In this document: positions 31,798 through 44,776 of the stretch, one piece after another | How the letters are laid out: each line of letters opens with the position of its first letter | Numbering within the stretch: position 1 is the stretch's first letter | Assembly (NCBI GenBank): GCA_021234155.1 | Contig: JAJEKV010000005.1 | Span: forward strand, 13,741,449 to 13,805,448 | Source of the DNA: Isoetes taiwanensis | Lineage: Eukaryota; Streptophyta; Lycopodiopsida; Isoetales; Isoetaceae | Direction of reading: 5' to 3' | Length of the DNA: 64,000 nt | The notes under the pieces: generated by a model | The model's input: the letters and a program-made list of their open reading frames with translations, nothing else | Database searches by the model: none | Told to the model about the DNA's origin: nothing | Position numbers and translations under genes: made by a program

Positions 31798-34700
31798 ATG
31801 ATTATTGTCTCATGGAATTTGCGTGGCATCAAGGGTGTTCCTAAGCGTGGGCGAGTGTTAGCAGCTATCAGGTCTATGAAGGCGGATGTCATCCTTCTAC
31901 AGGAGCATAGACTTCCAGACTTTGAGGCCAGGTCTATTGGCAGTTGGATTGGAGGTAATTACTTCTCCTTTAGTTGTGCGGCTGAAGGAACTAAAGGAGG
32001 CACTTGTATCTTATGGAAGGGACAAGTCCAAAAGTATCAATATGCAGGGGGAAGTGGTAGATGGCAGGTTATAATTTTTGAAACAAATAATTGTACATGG
32101 GGGCTCATCAACATTTATGCCTCTAATATACCTGCAGAGAGGGCAGCTATGTGGAGAGAGATTGAGCTCTGGATAACTCATCAAGGTTCTGGAGTTGAAA
32201 ATTGGATCCTTGGAGGGGATCTGAATATGACAGATGTATGGGACCAAAAAATTGGGCTGCACAGGAATTTGCTACAAGAGGAAGAAGTCACGTGGAACTC
32301 TCTTTTAAACAGCGTTGGCTTCTCCCTAATTCCTCCATCTAACGCTGCATTTTCCTGGTCTAATAAACAGAAGGGGCATGACAGAGTATACTGCTTACTA
32401 GACAGGTTCTACATGGCTATAGGACAGCCTCCTTCATGGATAGATGTTATGTTGAAGGAGAGCTTGCTTTTTCGCATTCAGACCATGTGCCACAAAAGCT
32501 AGTGTTGGAGAGTATCCCTACTAAAAGAAGAGGAGGGAATGTGCCTTTCAAGTTTAATACCTCCTTATCAGGGAAGGAGGCTTTCTGCAGACCCTTTAGG
32601 ACTTTCCTGGCTTCTCTAACTAATACGGAATGCCTCCCTTCCATGAAGGCTTGGGTTAAAAAGATTAGCCTTATGAAAATGTGGATCAAGAAATGGGGCA
32701 AGGAGAAGTGCTTGAATTTCAAGAAAGAAAAAAATGCCGTGTATAACCTTCTAAGGGCAGTCAAGCAGGATCTGTTACTTGATCCCCATAACAGAGACAA
32801 GCAATCCTTAGAGGAGGAACTGGAAACAAAAGCCAAAGCTATTGAGGAGGAGGAAGCTAGGGGGGTTGCGGTTCGTTCCAAAACAAAGTGGTACGCAGAG
32901 TCAGACCATGAAAACTCTAAGTGCTTCTTTAGAATGGCAGGGGCCAGATTAGCAGAGAACAGTATCACTTCAATTAAGGATAACTGTCAAAATATACTTA
33001 CTGACCCCGGGGGTATCAAGGCGTTTATTCGCGACAGCTTTCAGGCTCAATTTAAAGCAGACAATCTCCCATCCTCTTATCAATCCCAAATCTCTCTTTG
33101 GTTGGCCCAAATTGATTGGGCACATAAGATTACTGTGGATGACAACCAAACTTTATTACGTCAGCTGGGCGAAGAGGAGATATTTAAAGTATTATGTTCT
33201 CTGGCCTCTAGTAAGTCCCCAGGCCCTGATGGCTTTCCTCCTGAATTCTTTGTGGAGTTCTGGGATGCTCTTGGACTAGACTTTGTGAAGGCTGTTTGGG
33301 GGGCCTGGTCCTCTTGCTCATTACATCCAACTCTAGCGGCAGGATTCATCACCTTGGTCCCAAAAGTTTCTAGACCTCTATCACTTGGGGAGTGGCGTCC
33401 CATTGCACTAACAAATGTCTTATATAAGGTAATCATGAAAGGCATTGCCAACCATCTTAAGCCTATCTTAAACAGGGTTATTGAAAGGGAGCAATCAGCT
33501 TTTCTGCCAGGTAGATACATTTTGGATAATTACCTAGCGGCTAGAGAAGGAATGCATTGGTGCAGATCTACACGGCAAAGCTGTGTACTTATTAAGATGG
33601 ATTTTAGAAAAGGCCTATGACTCCCTTAGGTGGGATGGCCTGCGAGAAGTGATGGGCCACATGGGATTCAATAAACAGTTCATCGACATCTCAATGGAAA
33701 TGAACAAATTTGCCTCTGCATCTGTCTTGGTTAATGGTGAACCCTCTGGTCTCTTTGATCTCAGGAAGGGTATTAGGTAGGGCTGCCCGCTTGCCCCATA
33801 CCTTTTTTTAATTATGGCCAACCTTCTCACAAGGATGGTTAATCTCAAAGTCTTGGAAGGGGGCATCAGTGGTCTGGTTTTACCGAATCAAGCCGAAAAA
33901 CTCACAATCATGCAATATGCGGATGACACCTTTATGTTCCTCAGGTATGACGATGGCAGCTTTCATTCCTTTCGTGAGATATTGATTGCGTTTGAGGCTA
34001 TATCAGGCATAGGGCTAAATGCCTCCAAATGTACCGTTCTATGGGCTTTAGAGGGAGATATTGACCCTCGTGCTAATGGATTGGGCTTCCCAGTTGTGGC
34101 TGCAGGGGAAACAGTTAAGCTATTGGGTTTGCCCCTTTCTGTCTCAGATAATATGAAGGGTCTCTGGGCTCCTATTTTAGACAAACTTAGAAAAAAGGTT
34201 GGGTTATGGTCTTCTAAAGGATTATCTCATGAAGGGAAGAGTAACAGCTTGCTAATGCCGTTACGGCCGACTCTCACATATATTCCTCGTCCGATGATGG
34301 TAGCCCGAAAGGAATATATAATCAAATACAGGTCATCATTAGAAACTTCATCTGGGGGGGGTATGGCTAATGTTGCTTGGTCCGAGCTATGTAGAGATAA
34401 AAGGGATGGAGGGATCGGATGTAAGGACCCTTTCACGCAGGCTCAAGCTCTGGCGGCCAGATTTGTCTGGCGAGTTTTACAAGGGGGTACATCTCCCCTT
34501 TGGCATTTGTTAAGCACTTGGTTTGATCTCAGGTAAGATTCAAGGTAAACCATCTCTTCCTAGGGATGAACTAGGAGCCTCTTTTTGTAACTTTAAGGTG
34601 GCCCCTGGCACTTCCCCAGTCATGAGGCATATTCTTCATGCTTGGAGGGAGGTGCAAACAGTATGCTCCCCCTTGACTATACCTCAAGAGGCCGGGAAAG

Positions 34701-35634
34701 CCAGTATATTCTGGAACATTCATGTATGGGAAGAGAATGGACGTCCCCTGGCATTAGTTCATCCTCGCATCTTTAAGAAATGGCGAGACCATGGGATCTT
34801 AAAATTGCAGCATCTTTGGGAAAATGATAGATGGATCTCTTGGATGGAATTCAGACTCAAAAGTGCAAAAAGCAGGGGAGGGAGATAGAAAGATACTACG
34901 AAAAATTCTAGATAATGTTAAGCTTCTCGGGGCTCTTGGTCCCGAGGAAAAGTGGTCTGTCAGGGATAAGGAGACATACAATGTTGCAAGTATCTATCGG
35001 GCCCCTTTGTGATGACTCTCCTCTTAAAAGCGCAGGGCTAGGCTTCAAGTGAATGGATCGGTGGCTAAGCTCCTCTTAGCGGGACTCTGGAAAACCTTAT
35101 GCTCTAGGAGAATACAATTTTTAGATGGGAGGCTCTCCAAGGAGGTCTCAACACTAAAGTGAAGGCGGTCCATAGAGGAATTGTGTCTACTGGACCAATG
35201 TCCTCTTGGGTGCCAGACTAAGCGAATCTCTTTCACATCTCTTCTTCTGTCCAAAAATTATTGAATTCTGGTATTGGGTATGCCCTATTATGAGACTACA
35301 TATTCACCAACTTGGGTGGCCGAACGCTATAATGATCTTGGACAGGGATTGTATTGATGCTTCCCTGGTTAGTGTGGCTCTCTGGATTATATGGAGACAT
35401 CGGTGTGATGTCACTTTGGGGGGGCAATCCATCTCTATTGAGAAACTTAAGAGTCTTTTCAATAAGGAAGTTGCTTTAATGGCATTGTCCCACCATAGGA
35501 AGATGGGGATGAGTTACAATAAGGGACTGGACAGAATTGGTAAGATTGAAGGATTTTATAACTACTTTAAGTGTCATTGGATGAGCTCTGAGGACCTAGA
35601 CTTTCATGATAGATCTAATGGTGGAACAATCTGA
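31798..35634 (+). pseudogene. L1 ORF2 (endonuclease and reverse transcriptase), broken
   Basis: The ATG at 31798 opens MIIVSWNLRGIKG, the endonuclease motif I; LLQEHRLPD gives the catalytic Glu and WILGGDLNMT the Asp-Asn motif. A frameshift near 32450 moves into 32436-33620 (SHSDHVP, the last endonuclease motif). RT follows: SSKSPGPDGFPPEFF (about 33210), RPIALTNVLYKVIMKGIANH and QSAFLPGRYILDN. A one-base shift near 33605 leads to EKAYDSLRWDGL. A TAG at 33778-33780 replaces the Gln expected in RQGCPLAPYLF. The YADD site is at 33916-33927. The tail (to 35634) includes LSHLFFCPKIIEFWYWVCPI, the zf-RVT region. Fewer than about eight lesions overall, otherwise intact. Confidence 0.9.
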
Positions 35635-35818
35635 GTTTAGTGGAGAAAGCAATTTGAGTAACTGACCAGATGGGGTCTCTCTACCATTATGTTGTTGTGG
35701 AAATAGGACTTCCCTTAGTACACACATCATTGATGCATAGAGAACCTGTATAATAGCCCTAATGCTTCCTATTTGTCCCACTGGGGATTCTCTGTATCTT
35801 TATTACTATTATTAACTA

Positions 35819-37236
35819 GTAATGGTGCCCAGCGTTGCTGGCCATAAGTGGGGACCTGTAAATGATAGGTTTTGTTCCAAAAGAATTTGTTGAATTTGCT
35901 TTTGCAGCTTGTTGTAGCATGTATTTTTGTTGTGCTTGTATTCGATTTGTGAATGATGCTCATAGGAAGTTTACCTTGTTCAATCGATACCTTATTAGAA
36001 AAATACATTCCATTGAATAGAAAGTCAAGTGCCTACATTCCATTTAACAGGAAGTTAAGTGTTCTTTAGATTCGAGCAGGAAATATTGATGGCAAGCACT
36101 CGTGTTCTTAGTGTTAGGAGGCACTTGTGTTTTTAGCAAAGGATTGTACTCTAACCAAAAGCCTCTACATTGTGCCATATTATCTCATTGTATTTTTTGT
36201 GCCAAAATGTAGGCAGGTTATAACCAGGACAGCTGATGACAAATTCTGCTATAATTTGAAATCCTTCCACTTCAAAAACCAAAGTTGAATTTTTACGTCC
36301 ACGGGAACCCAAGGTAAAGGATAATTTCGGATAAGAAATTAAGAAAAAAAGACAATTGCGTCATCTATAAAATTCTGATGAATTATTTTTAACGTAACTT
36401 TTTGCAAAATCGCTACGCGTGGAGAATTTTTTTCTTTGATTGGCTTATCAACGCAGACAATATATATATGGCAAGCATGTTTTATGTATGTGTTGTTAGG
36501 ACACAATGTATAACAATTGTTATTTTATAGATGTAGATGGTTCTTTTAATGCTTGCATTTTAGACTGGCACATGAATTTTGCTCATGATGTACATTCGCT
36601 AAAACTATGTATTAACATCCTGCCATTTTAATTTGCTTCCCAAAGAATAAAACAAAGTCATTAACAGGTTTTTGCTTTTGAACATCGTCCAATGTCGTTT
36701 AGATTATCTGTACATGGATCAATGGTACACATGTCGACACAACTACCATCATTTCGAATGGCAAATTGCAATTGAACATGTGATTTGAGAATCCCTCTGA
36801 TAAAAAACTAAAGTATTTGGTCAATCAAATCTTTCCGTGTAAAACTCCCAAATCTTTCCGTGCATGTTAGACCTATATTCAAAGACACAGATCAAGGCTC
36901 TATATTTCTTGGTGTTCAATTGGTTTTATGAATCTGTCGCAAAATAGTTTGCAGGAAATGTTGTATGCCCAATAATATGTGTACTGGATCACATTCTCCA
37001 GGTTTCCCTTTTGTGCCTGTCTTGGCCTTGAATTAAAATTGCGCATGCATCTGAACAAAGACAACCCAATATACTATCAGATTAGACACATTATTACTAC
37101 AATATGCCCAGTAATTGTACCTTCTTACATGCCTTGAAGACCACCTTGAGAAGCTCTTAAGTCAAACCGCAATTCCCTGTAGTCATTATAGTGCATCGTT
37201 GAGCAGCTTGTGCCAAGCGGAAATTATAAAAACCTT
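35819..37236. other. Intergenic, nothing recognised
   Basis: AT-rich sequence. A short tandem of about 38 bp stands at 36000-36060 (ACATTCCATTGAATAGAAAG, then ACATTCCATTTAACAGGAAG). No gene recognised. Confidence 0.4.
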
Positions 37237-37416
37237 CTAGCACTTCCCATGTGTCTTTACTTGAGCACCTCCAATGTCAGTTTCAACTATCATCTCCTCC
37301 ACCTTATTTTGGTCTATCTTTTCTTGACCAAATCCAGCCAAGGCATATTTCCTCTGTTTGATCCTCTCCTCCAAGCTGCACTGCAAATAGAAGGGAACCT
37401 TGGTGCAAACGTGTAC
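37237..37416 (-). pseudogene. Exon-like open block, unknown protein
   Basis: On the minus strand, after the acceptor-like AATTCATTTCCAG, an open frame runs 59 codons to a TAG at 37239-37237. It contains KVPFYLQCSLEERIKQRKYA and GFGQEKIDQNKVEEM, which looks like real soluble protein. A GTAAAG donor after ETDIGGAQ is also possible. No family recognised. The acceptor and first bases are duplicated at about 37798-37852 in the same orientation, so the locus has been rearranged. Confidence 0.35.
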
Positions 37417-37602
37417 CTGGAAATGAATTTAGAAAGGAGATGAAAGCTGAGAAACTTTGAATCTTTTTTCCTCCAAGGTTATCAATTCTTCTGCACAGAA
37501 TACATGGCTGGCTGCACCCGGATTATGGATTATACATCTTTTTGTGGAAGCTTTAAACTCAGTAGATAATTCAACCTATATTCCAACGTTGGCATACTGC
37601 AG

Positions 37603-37775
37603 GTAGATGTCATAGTCAATGCTGGCACAAAGGCTCCAGAGTTTGGATCAATGCCAATGGTGGATAATGATTCCAAAGACCTTGTGAAAAAGCCTGGACT
37701 TGGATTCTCTTTAGTTGCTCACATTGTATTCCCTGATCTTCCAAAAGCTCATTTATGTCCAGAAGGAAAAAAAAC
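37603..37775 (+). pseudogene. Exon-like open block on the opposite strand, unknown protein
   Basis: After the acceptor-like GGCATACTGCAG, the plus strand reads VDVIVNAGTKAPEFGSMPMV, then DLVKKPGLGFSLVAHIVFPD, an open and protein-like stretch of about 57 codons ending in a Lys-rich run. The complementary strand is closed. No family recognised and no partner exon found, so it is probably a captured or relic exon. Confidence 0.35.
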
Positions 37776-37999
37776 ACCAGAGGAGTTGAGATTTTTTCAA
37801 ACGTATACCTGGAAACGAATTTAGAAAGGAGATGAAAGCTGAGAACTTTGCGCAGGATAGAGTGTGGATAAGTATTTCTAGCTCAACCCCAGTTAGCAAG
37901 AAGCCTCGAAACCCTCTGCTTCAGTGTATATAATCCGCTGCAACATTCTTATGCCCTTTTTGAGTTAGATTGTCAGTGATGCAACATGGGCTTCGCTCA

Positions 38000-38117
38000 C
38001 TGGGCACGCCGTCCGATTCTGAAATCTGTAGAAGGGATGCAAACTGGCGTTGTAGAGAAAAGGAAAGAAGTCGTAGGGCAGGCCACATCCGGCTGCCGCC
38101 ATAGCTGAAAGCTTCAT
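38000..38117 (-). pseudogene. Possible first exon with transit-peptide-like start
   Basis: The ATG at 38117 (minus) reads MKLSAMAAAGCGLPYDFFPF, then Thr/Ser/Arg-rich text ending at a GTGAGC donor (37994-37999). Local GC content is higher than its surroundings, as around plant gene starts. Composition (few acids, many Ser/Ala/Thr/Arg) suggests an organelle transit peptide. The next exon to the left (37416) does not match its phase directly, so a missing exon or a broken gene is likely. Confidence 0.3.
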
Positions 38118-38310
38118 GCTTCTCGAACTCGCAGATGATTGCAATCGGGGTGCGCTCCTTCCTGTTCTACAACAGGCAGAGTAAGGCTCTCGCGTTCAAT
38201 AGAATTACAGAAACCGTCTGATCTCGGCCTGAAAAATCTGAGCCCTCCGATTTAGGGCGTGATGCAAAACGGACACAAATATAAGATTAAAAAAAACACA
38301 CTCTTACCCT

Positions 38311-38455
38311 AAAAAAAAAAAAAAAAAAAAAAAAAACTAGCAAAAAGGCACGCCAGGGGTTGTGGCCGAGCAAGATCAAGCTAAAAACTATAAAGGGCTA
38401 AGATAAAGTGCTTTTGTGAAAGTGCATCTATTCTATTCTATTCTATTCTTAAAGC
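38311..38455 (+). mobile_element. LINE 3'-end fragment with TTCTA tail
   Basis: A 26-base poly-A run is followed by about 90 bp of non-AT-rich text, then four copies of the pentamer ATTCT (about 38429-38450), the same tail type as the LINE A copy ending near 27003. It looks like a short 3' fragment of a related retroelement, but the hairpin motif is missing. Confidence 0.4.
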
Positions 38456-38794
38456 TTCACATCTTTATATAATTGTAGTGGATACTGGCATTGCAATGAA
38501 GAATAATATAAACTAATTACATGTTGACAAATTTAGTGACAAAATTCTGATATGAAAATTTATGTTCAAGCTTGATGGCACCTGCTGCACATTTATAAGA
38601 TCAGGATATCTCAAAATCATTGCTTAAAAGCAGAGATAACAAAAACAAACTATTCACATAGTTCTAGTCAAGCAACGCAAATTTGTATGTGCTTCCATTT
38701 GGGAGGTTGTGGTATGAAATATCTCGATCTCAAAATAGTCGTCAAATGGTTTGTATTGGCAAATGTCTGGGGGGCATGTTCTTATTTGGATTTG

Positions 38795-38965
38795 TTTTGT
38801 ATTGGTAAATCTTGCTCCTTAAGTTTCTCGTTTGGCCTATTCTTCATAGTTGGTCTACACGATATACTATGATATTTGTGTTGGTAAATGCTTTGCTTAA
38901 GTTTCTCGTTTGGTCTATATACTTCTTCGTAGTTGGTCTGCACATTATCGAGTATATTGTGATTG
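38795..38965 (+). repeat. Tandem duplication, about 80 bp x2
   Basis: TTGTATTGGTAAATCTTGCT, TAAGTTTCTCGTTTGGCCTA and TAGTTGGTCTACAC recur as TTGTGTTGGTAAATGCTTTG, TAAGTTTCTCGTTTGGTCTA and TAGTTGGTCTGCAC. Confidence 0.7.
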
Positions 38966-41900
38966 CTATACCATATAAGTTTAGTATGTGAACCAAGTCA
39001 TGCATATTTGGCAAACTGCAAAATTCGAATACATTAGTATATAATAAACATTAAAAATGGCTATTGATCTCATGGAAACCATGGTGGTAAGGGAAGCCAA
39101 TGGTGCAATTAAGTTTAGGTTGTGTGTAAATGGTTAGAACACATATTGATGATATCGTATGTAATTTAAGGATCTATAGATGACTATTATCCAGCTCTAG
39201 TTTACGAACATAGGTGATAGGCTGCCAGCTAATTCTCCAATTAAGTAAACACAATTGTTCTAAGGTGAAAATTAAAGTCAAGGGACAAAGAAAGATCAAC
39301 GCAAGTGACAAAGGCAAGACAAAAACTTGTTTGTAAACAACATTAGGAAAATAAACAACATTAGAAAAACCTGCCCAACATTGCTGGACTTTTCCTTAGT
39401 TCAAAAACTTGCATATATTATTTGATATTTTTGTAAGTACAAGTCCTTCACTAAGCTTAGATAAATGTTATCCATGGATGAGCTTCAGCCGCAAGAACTT
39501 CTTCAAGGTATTTCCAAGGCATAAACTGAAGAAGGATGCATTTGGGGGAGTGCCCAACGTTATCGAGGTTATTAAAGTGCCCAACCTTATTGGGGCAATG
39601 CTCGGCATGTAATCAGATTTATTATGTGTATTGGTGTATTATGTATAGTGTGTATCTATGTTGGAGTTTGTTTCATGTAGTGCGCCCATACAAGGTTTAA
39701 TGTACTTTAGCACCTGCATTTGCCAACCATATGTGTGGCATAGGAAGGAGACATCTATTAGTTGTTTGTATTTTGCAGTTGGTTGTATGTTGAGAACTCT
39801 CTATGAAAATGTGAATTGCAATGGCATCTGTCTTAGCAACAAACTTCCACAACATGATCATAAAGGCATTTATTTGCATGTTTGGTTGAAGAAATGCTCG
39901 TCCAAAAATTGGTCATTTGGTACAAAATACATTTCCCATAAATGAGCTAATTGAGCTAATTATTCATGAAGAGTACTCCTAGAGTTGACAAAAGCATCAA
40001 TTGAGATTGCAACATGAAAATTTGCACAAACTTATGCATCAAAAGTACGCAAAGAACTTATGCATCAAGCTTTTACATTGTTAAGCTCGAAAAATGCAAA
40101 GATGGATATACACTTAAAGATGGGAATGAATTCTTTTCCAACTAAAAAGTACAGTGTTGGTCATTATAATTGGAATAGCAGATTGCAAATGCATCCCAAG
40201 CATGGGTTAGAGCTCTGACATTGCTATTTCCGCTAAGAACATAAATGAATGGTGCAAAAATCATCACCAAGGAATTGGCTCAAACTCGGATAGGCCTATA
40301 AAGTGGCTCCAACTACCAATAGGTCAACAAACAACGTACAGCAGTATAAAGACCATGGTACCCATCCAAGCATTTTTAAGTGGAGATCTAAATAGTGTGA
40401 ATATGGCATACATAACCTAAAGGCAATGCAAAAACGGAAGCATTCATAGTGAATAAGCTGGACTCTATGAAATTTAAGAAGGCTTTGTGAATAACTGGAC
40501 TCTGAAATTTAGCAAACTTTGTGTAAAGCATGCTGCAAAAACGGGCACAACTGTTGCAGGGAATAGGCCACTTCCGTCTGTATCAGAAGAGCAAAAAGTA
40601 GGAAGCTGAGGGGCTTACATCAAGTCATTAGTCCTATTCTTGCAGGAGATGGGGCCTGTGCTCTTTAGTTCCAAATGCCACTCAACGAAGGCCTTGCATT
40701 TTAACAGATCAGTGAAACTGCCTGAACGAAAAAGCAGAAACAAAAACGAGAGCCATACCTTGGTATACCGCAAGAAATGGGATGATTGCCAAGTTCATGT
40801 GCAAGCAAATTGCCATTGCTACATCAAACATGGGCTGAAAAAGAATGAAGGTACATTTGCAGCAGGAAAGCTCAGTTATGCAGAGTTGGCTGGACATGCA
40901 GGCATACATTACAACGACATGGAGCAGATTGAACGGACTTCTTCTTTCTTTGCATGTAGAGGAAAAAAATTGAAATTACTAGTTGTGGTTCAGAAAGAGT
41001 TACATGAGATGTGAATACAAATCCTGGAAAATAGGTAATGTAATAGGGAATAGAATAGGGCACATCGCACAGTGAAACAGAACAGGGCCTATTGATTCTT
41101 CAATCTAGACTTTTGCAAGATGGTGTTAGATTTAGCCGGAACAGAAGAAACAAAGCCTATTGAAGAGAAGAATGATAACCGCTAGGCAGGTAGGGGAAAT
41201 GAAGCCTACTGAAAAGAAGAATGATAACCGCTAAACAGGCAGGAACTCTGTACGTCATAAAAAAGAAAATGAAGTCTTGCCTAATAAGTCAACTTTTCCT
41301 GTAGAAGCCAAGTGGAAGCTTGAACAATATATTCATCCTGATGCCATGCTAATAAACTGGCTATGCTAATAAACCAGACCAACCTGGCACTAAGGAAGAA
41401 ATCTTTAATACGGAGAGAATATGCACCATATTAAATAGACAGCCTGGCCCTAATATAAAAAGGTGTAAGGCAGGATGATTAGAAGCCTGCAGCACAATGC
41501 AATAGATTGCAAGTTATACCTTTTGTGATGATGGGCTAACTTATCACACTCCATAACAGACTCAACTCTGGCCCTGCTTGTTTTTAAGGCAATATTCTTA
41601 CACCCAAAAGCACAACATGGATGAAGAATGATATAGATATGAATGGGCTTCAAAATGCCTCCCTTTGAAAGCCCCAAACCCACGCCAACACCAAGGCTGA
41701 GTCCGAGAGTGAACCACAATACACATAATATGTAAGCTACAACATGGTTATGAAAGAGATGTGATGCAATGAATATTGAAATCATGTCTGCTGCAAAAGA
41801 TTGTTGGTCAAAGATGTTCATTACGTTCAGACTTGCAGACAAATCTATTATTAGTGTCCAAATTCTATAGGGAAGGCAAGCCAATTATCTTCGTCAAGGA

Positions 41901-43148
41901 CAGACATGTTGCACAATCCATCCTTTTGATCTTATTCCAGCCAGCAAGTTTGAAGTTTGACTAACAGAACACATGAATGCAGCAGGCCTGTATGCTATTG
42001 AAACTCAGTTGCATCATAATGCTTGGAGTTGTATCAAGAAGATCTCACTCAAGAAAGGTTATGGCATGCTAGGTATGGCCATATTGGAGAAGTCTAGTTT
42101 GAAGAGTCTGTATTCTCCACAATTATCAAGGACTCACAAATAGGCTTACATTGTGGATAAGAACTGGAATGAATTTATGATCTGGATTAGAAGCAAGCAG
42201 AAGCTGGGATTTGCTAAAAGGCTTGGTTAGTATGAGCACAGTATGAGCATACTGTGGCGAGAGTCATCTGGCCAGTTCCCAAAGGATCCATCAACCCTGG
42301 CAGAACTACTCTACATGGCAGAAAACATCATGGAATAGAAAAAACCCAATTCAAGATGCAATGCCATGGCAGAGCCATTTCATCCTGTTTCGTATATCTT
42401 AAACCAAGGACTCAAATTCGACAATGGCTTAAAAAAAGGCAATCTCAATTTACTTGGAAGACTGATGCTGCAGAACCTTAAATGATGGACGAAGCCTGGC
42501 GCACCAACACAAAGAAAAATGCGTGGAAAATCCGGCAAAGAAAACACAAAGAAAAAGCAAGGGCAAAAATGGTAACGAAAATGCTAAGGGAGAGGATGAA
42601 GTCTGCACTTAATGCACAGGAGCTGGAAAATGTGTCAGAAAATTGGACTTGCAATAGCTCCAGAAGCATGTTGGAGACTTAAAAATATATAAAAGTATGC
42701 ATGAGAAAGGTTTGACGAATTGTCCATATACCATTACAGGATGAAGCCTGTCTTATATCCAGCACGAGTTCCCGCTTGAATAGATATTTTGTATCTATGT
42801 CTCTGACAGAACTCTTATATCTGGTTGGAACAATATGGTGGAAAACAGACATGGAACCTTCGCTATATGTCATGTCATGATATGTTATTCAAGATCTTTT
42901 AAAGACAGAGACAAGCACAAAAATGTAGCTAAATCTCTTTCACCACTAAGACCATAAATATATGTTTGGAGGCAGATCAACCCACACGAAACATTTTTAG
43001 TGGCACAAGACAAAAGCTTGAGAATGACCAACTTCTGGCATTTCAGAACATAATGAATGTGGGTGATCCCATATCAAAAAACTCAAGACTGTGATGAACA
43101 AGCAGGAGACAACAGGACAATGAATACTCACTAAAACCAAAATCTTAC
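38966..43148. other. Long non-coding or intronic stretch
   Basis: No recognisable gene. Several frames of 60-144 codons occur (for example minus 41450-41884 with a hydrophobic SLGVGVGLGL segment, and plus 40640-41014 rich in Lys and Cys). None has a family motif, splice context or composition shift. A 52-bp near-tandem repeat around GAAGAATGATAACCGCTA lies at about 41140-41250. Part of it could be intron of the gene start suggested at 43149-43464. Confidence 0.4.
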
Positions 43149-43464
43149 CTGGAGGATTGGACCTTCATAAATGCTTCTCCTTGCTTTGGTAACTTCTGAT
43201 AGAGCGGCTTCTTCTGTTGAGATTAAAATAGAGAATTCGGAAAATAACTTCTTCAGGGATGTTCTTTGAAAAAAACAAATCGTTTTTCATGCTTGGATTG
43301 TATGTTCCAGTGATTGCAGTTTTGGTTACAAGCGGCAAGGGCCGGAACATGGGTGATTTCGGGGAGAAGATGCGAAGAATATGATCAAGAAGAAACTCAA
43401 ACGGTTGCCATAAAACAAGGAAATAAGACCGAATAAACGGAAGTAGAAGATCCCGGTGAGGCAC
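43149..43464 (-). other. Possible 5' exon of an unidentified gene
   Basis: On the minus strand an ATG at 43464 opens a 99-codon frame. Shifted by one base, the 3' part reads FSILISTEEAALSEVTKARR followed by IYEGPILQ and a textbook donor CAG|GTAAGA at 43149-43148 downward. The region has a higher GC content than its flanks and an AT-rich promoter-like upstream. IPEEVIFRILYF superficially recalls an F-box start, but the second half does not continue as an F-box. Product unknown. Confidence 0.3.
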
Positions 43465-44776
43465 GAGGCACGATGCTCTCTCGCGACATCGTTCAGATCT
43501 CTCGATTGAAATTTTAGGTTCTTTTCTAATTTCCCTAGCCTTAGATTTGCATAAATGAAAATCTAATGGTGAATATTATGCCACTTCAGACTTTGATGAG
43601 GTGGAGATGCTACGTGGATAGCCTAGAATTGCAAGGAGGGTTGCACGCTTGGTTAGGCTGGCGTGCTAAAAAAAAAAAAAAATCTTATTACCTAAATGTC
43701 AAACATGTTGAGGCATAAAGCTAATTTTAAATGCATGCAAAAACTTTATACGATCATATCTCTTTTCCAATAAAGTTTACTTGAGACTATAAAAATTCAA
43801 AGTAACTTTAAATGTTTAATAACCCTTCCTTTATGCAAAAAAAAAAGGGCAACGTGAGCCTTTTACGATTGCTTTTTATGATGGTTCAAACGAAAGGTGA
43901 ATAAAACAAGATGCTAACGCATCAAGGGGTTGCCCGTTGATAACCATGCAAGTGGCATTATGAAAGATCAATAAAATATGACTTTGATCCATGGAACATG
44001 CAATTGTTGGTTAAAGAAATACGATTTCGATACATGAAACATGTAGGTGTTGTGAGACAGGTATGGTATTGTATTAGAAATATGAGAATCAGACCGTACA
44101 TACTTATTATGTTGCATCCAATTTACTTGTTTAGTTAATAATCAATTTTTGGGTTGCCCCTAGGGGGCAAACCCTCGTTATGTGGGTATGTGGGCATATT
44201 CAAGTATATCTTTGGCATATACCTAGCATATCTTGATGATTTTAAAACCGGCTTTGCACATAAATGGTCTGTCATCCATCCCCATTATCGACTTTGCTAC
44301 ACAAACGCTATCCGCGGGACTTGGCTATGGCTTACGCACCTCGGATTACGCCCTCCCTTCCCTTCCGTGGGGTCATAAGAAAGCAAGTCTCCTTTGTGTT
44401 CAAACAAACAACTAGTAATTCCCGGCATCGGCGAGCACACCGTTGGCATACATTCTATATTTCTAGCTGAAGGAAAGTTATGGTCTCTCGCCAGATGGCG
44501 GGGCGTGATCTCCCCATCCAAGCTTTTCTTCCAGACCCGGTTCCAGCTATGGCGCCTCATTCTCGGATGACACTTCCGGTAAGAATTACCTAGAACGAAT
44601 TCATAGCATGATATAATTTCTTGCCATTGCTCGGCATTCAAACCAAACAATTTCATGGTTTCAGTTCATTTCACGCTTTGCCTTGTGCGCTCTGCTTTTG
44701 TGGTTTAACATTTATATCTTCCAATTATCGGGCATTTGAAAGCGAGGAAACATGTATGGCTTGATCAAGCCGTTAG
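43465..44776. other. Intergenic with GGGCAAC-type repeat ends
   Basis: Includes A-runs at about 43669-43682 and 43838-43847. AAAAAGGGCAACGTGAGCC at about 43843 resembles AAAAAAGGGCAACATGAGCT at about 57431. TTGGGTTGCCCC near 44150 is an inverted match, so 43847-44163 may be a small foldback element. A minus-strand frame (44297-44656) contains CLFEHKGDLLSYDPTEG, faintly like a kelch blade, too weak to call. Confidence 0.35.

Larger units (their letters stand above)
29034..35818 (+). mobile_element. L1-type LINE, nearly full length, inactivated
   Basis: A plus-strand element with ORF1 (29034-31476), ORF2 (31798-35634) and a short 3' UTR ending in a TATTACTATTATTAAC run near 35806-35818. Domain order is ORF1 (DUF4283-like), endonuclease, RT and a C-terminal zf-RVT region, standard for plant L1. 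The reading frames are long between breaks, so it is younger than LINE A. The target duplication was not identified with confidence. Confidence 0.88.

Noticed and set aside
43149-43464. F-box start suggested by IPEEVIFRILYF
   Set aside because: The following residues do not continue as an F-box, and the better open frame before the donor is shifted by one base. Kept only as a possible exon.
44297-44656. F-box/kelch-like frame on the minus strand
   Set aside because: Only one vague kelch-like phrase. No paired Gly-Gly motif and no intact repeat.
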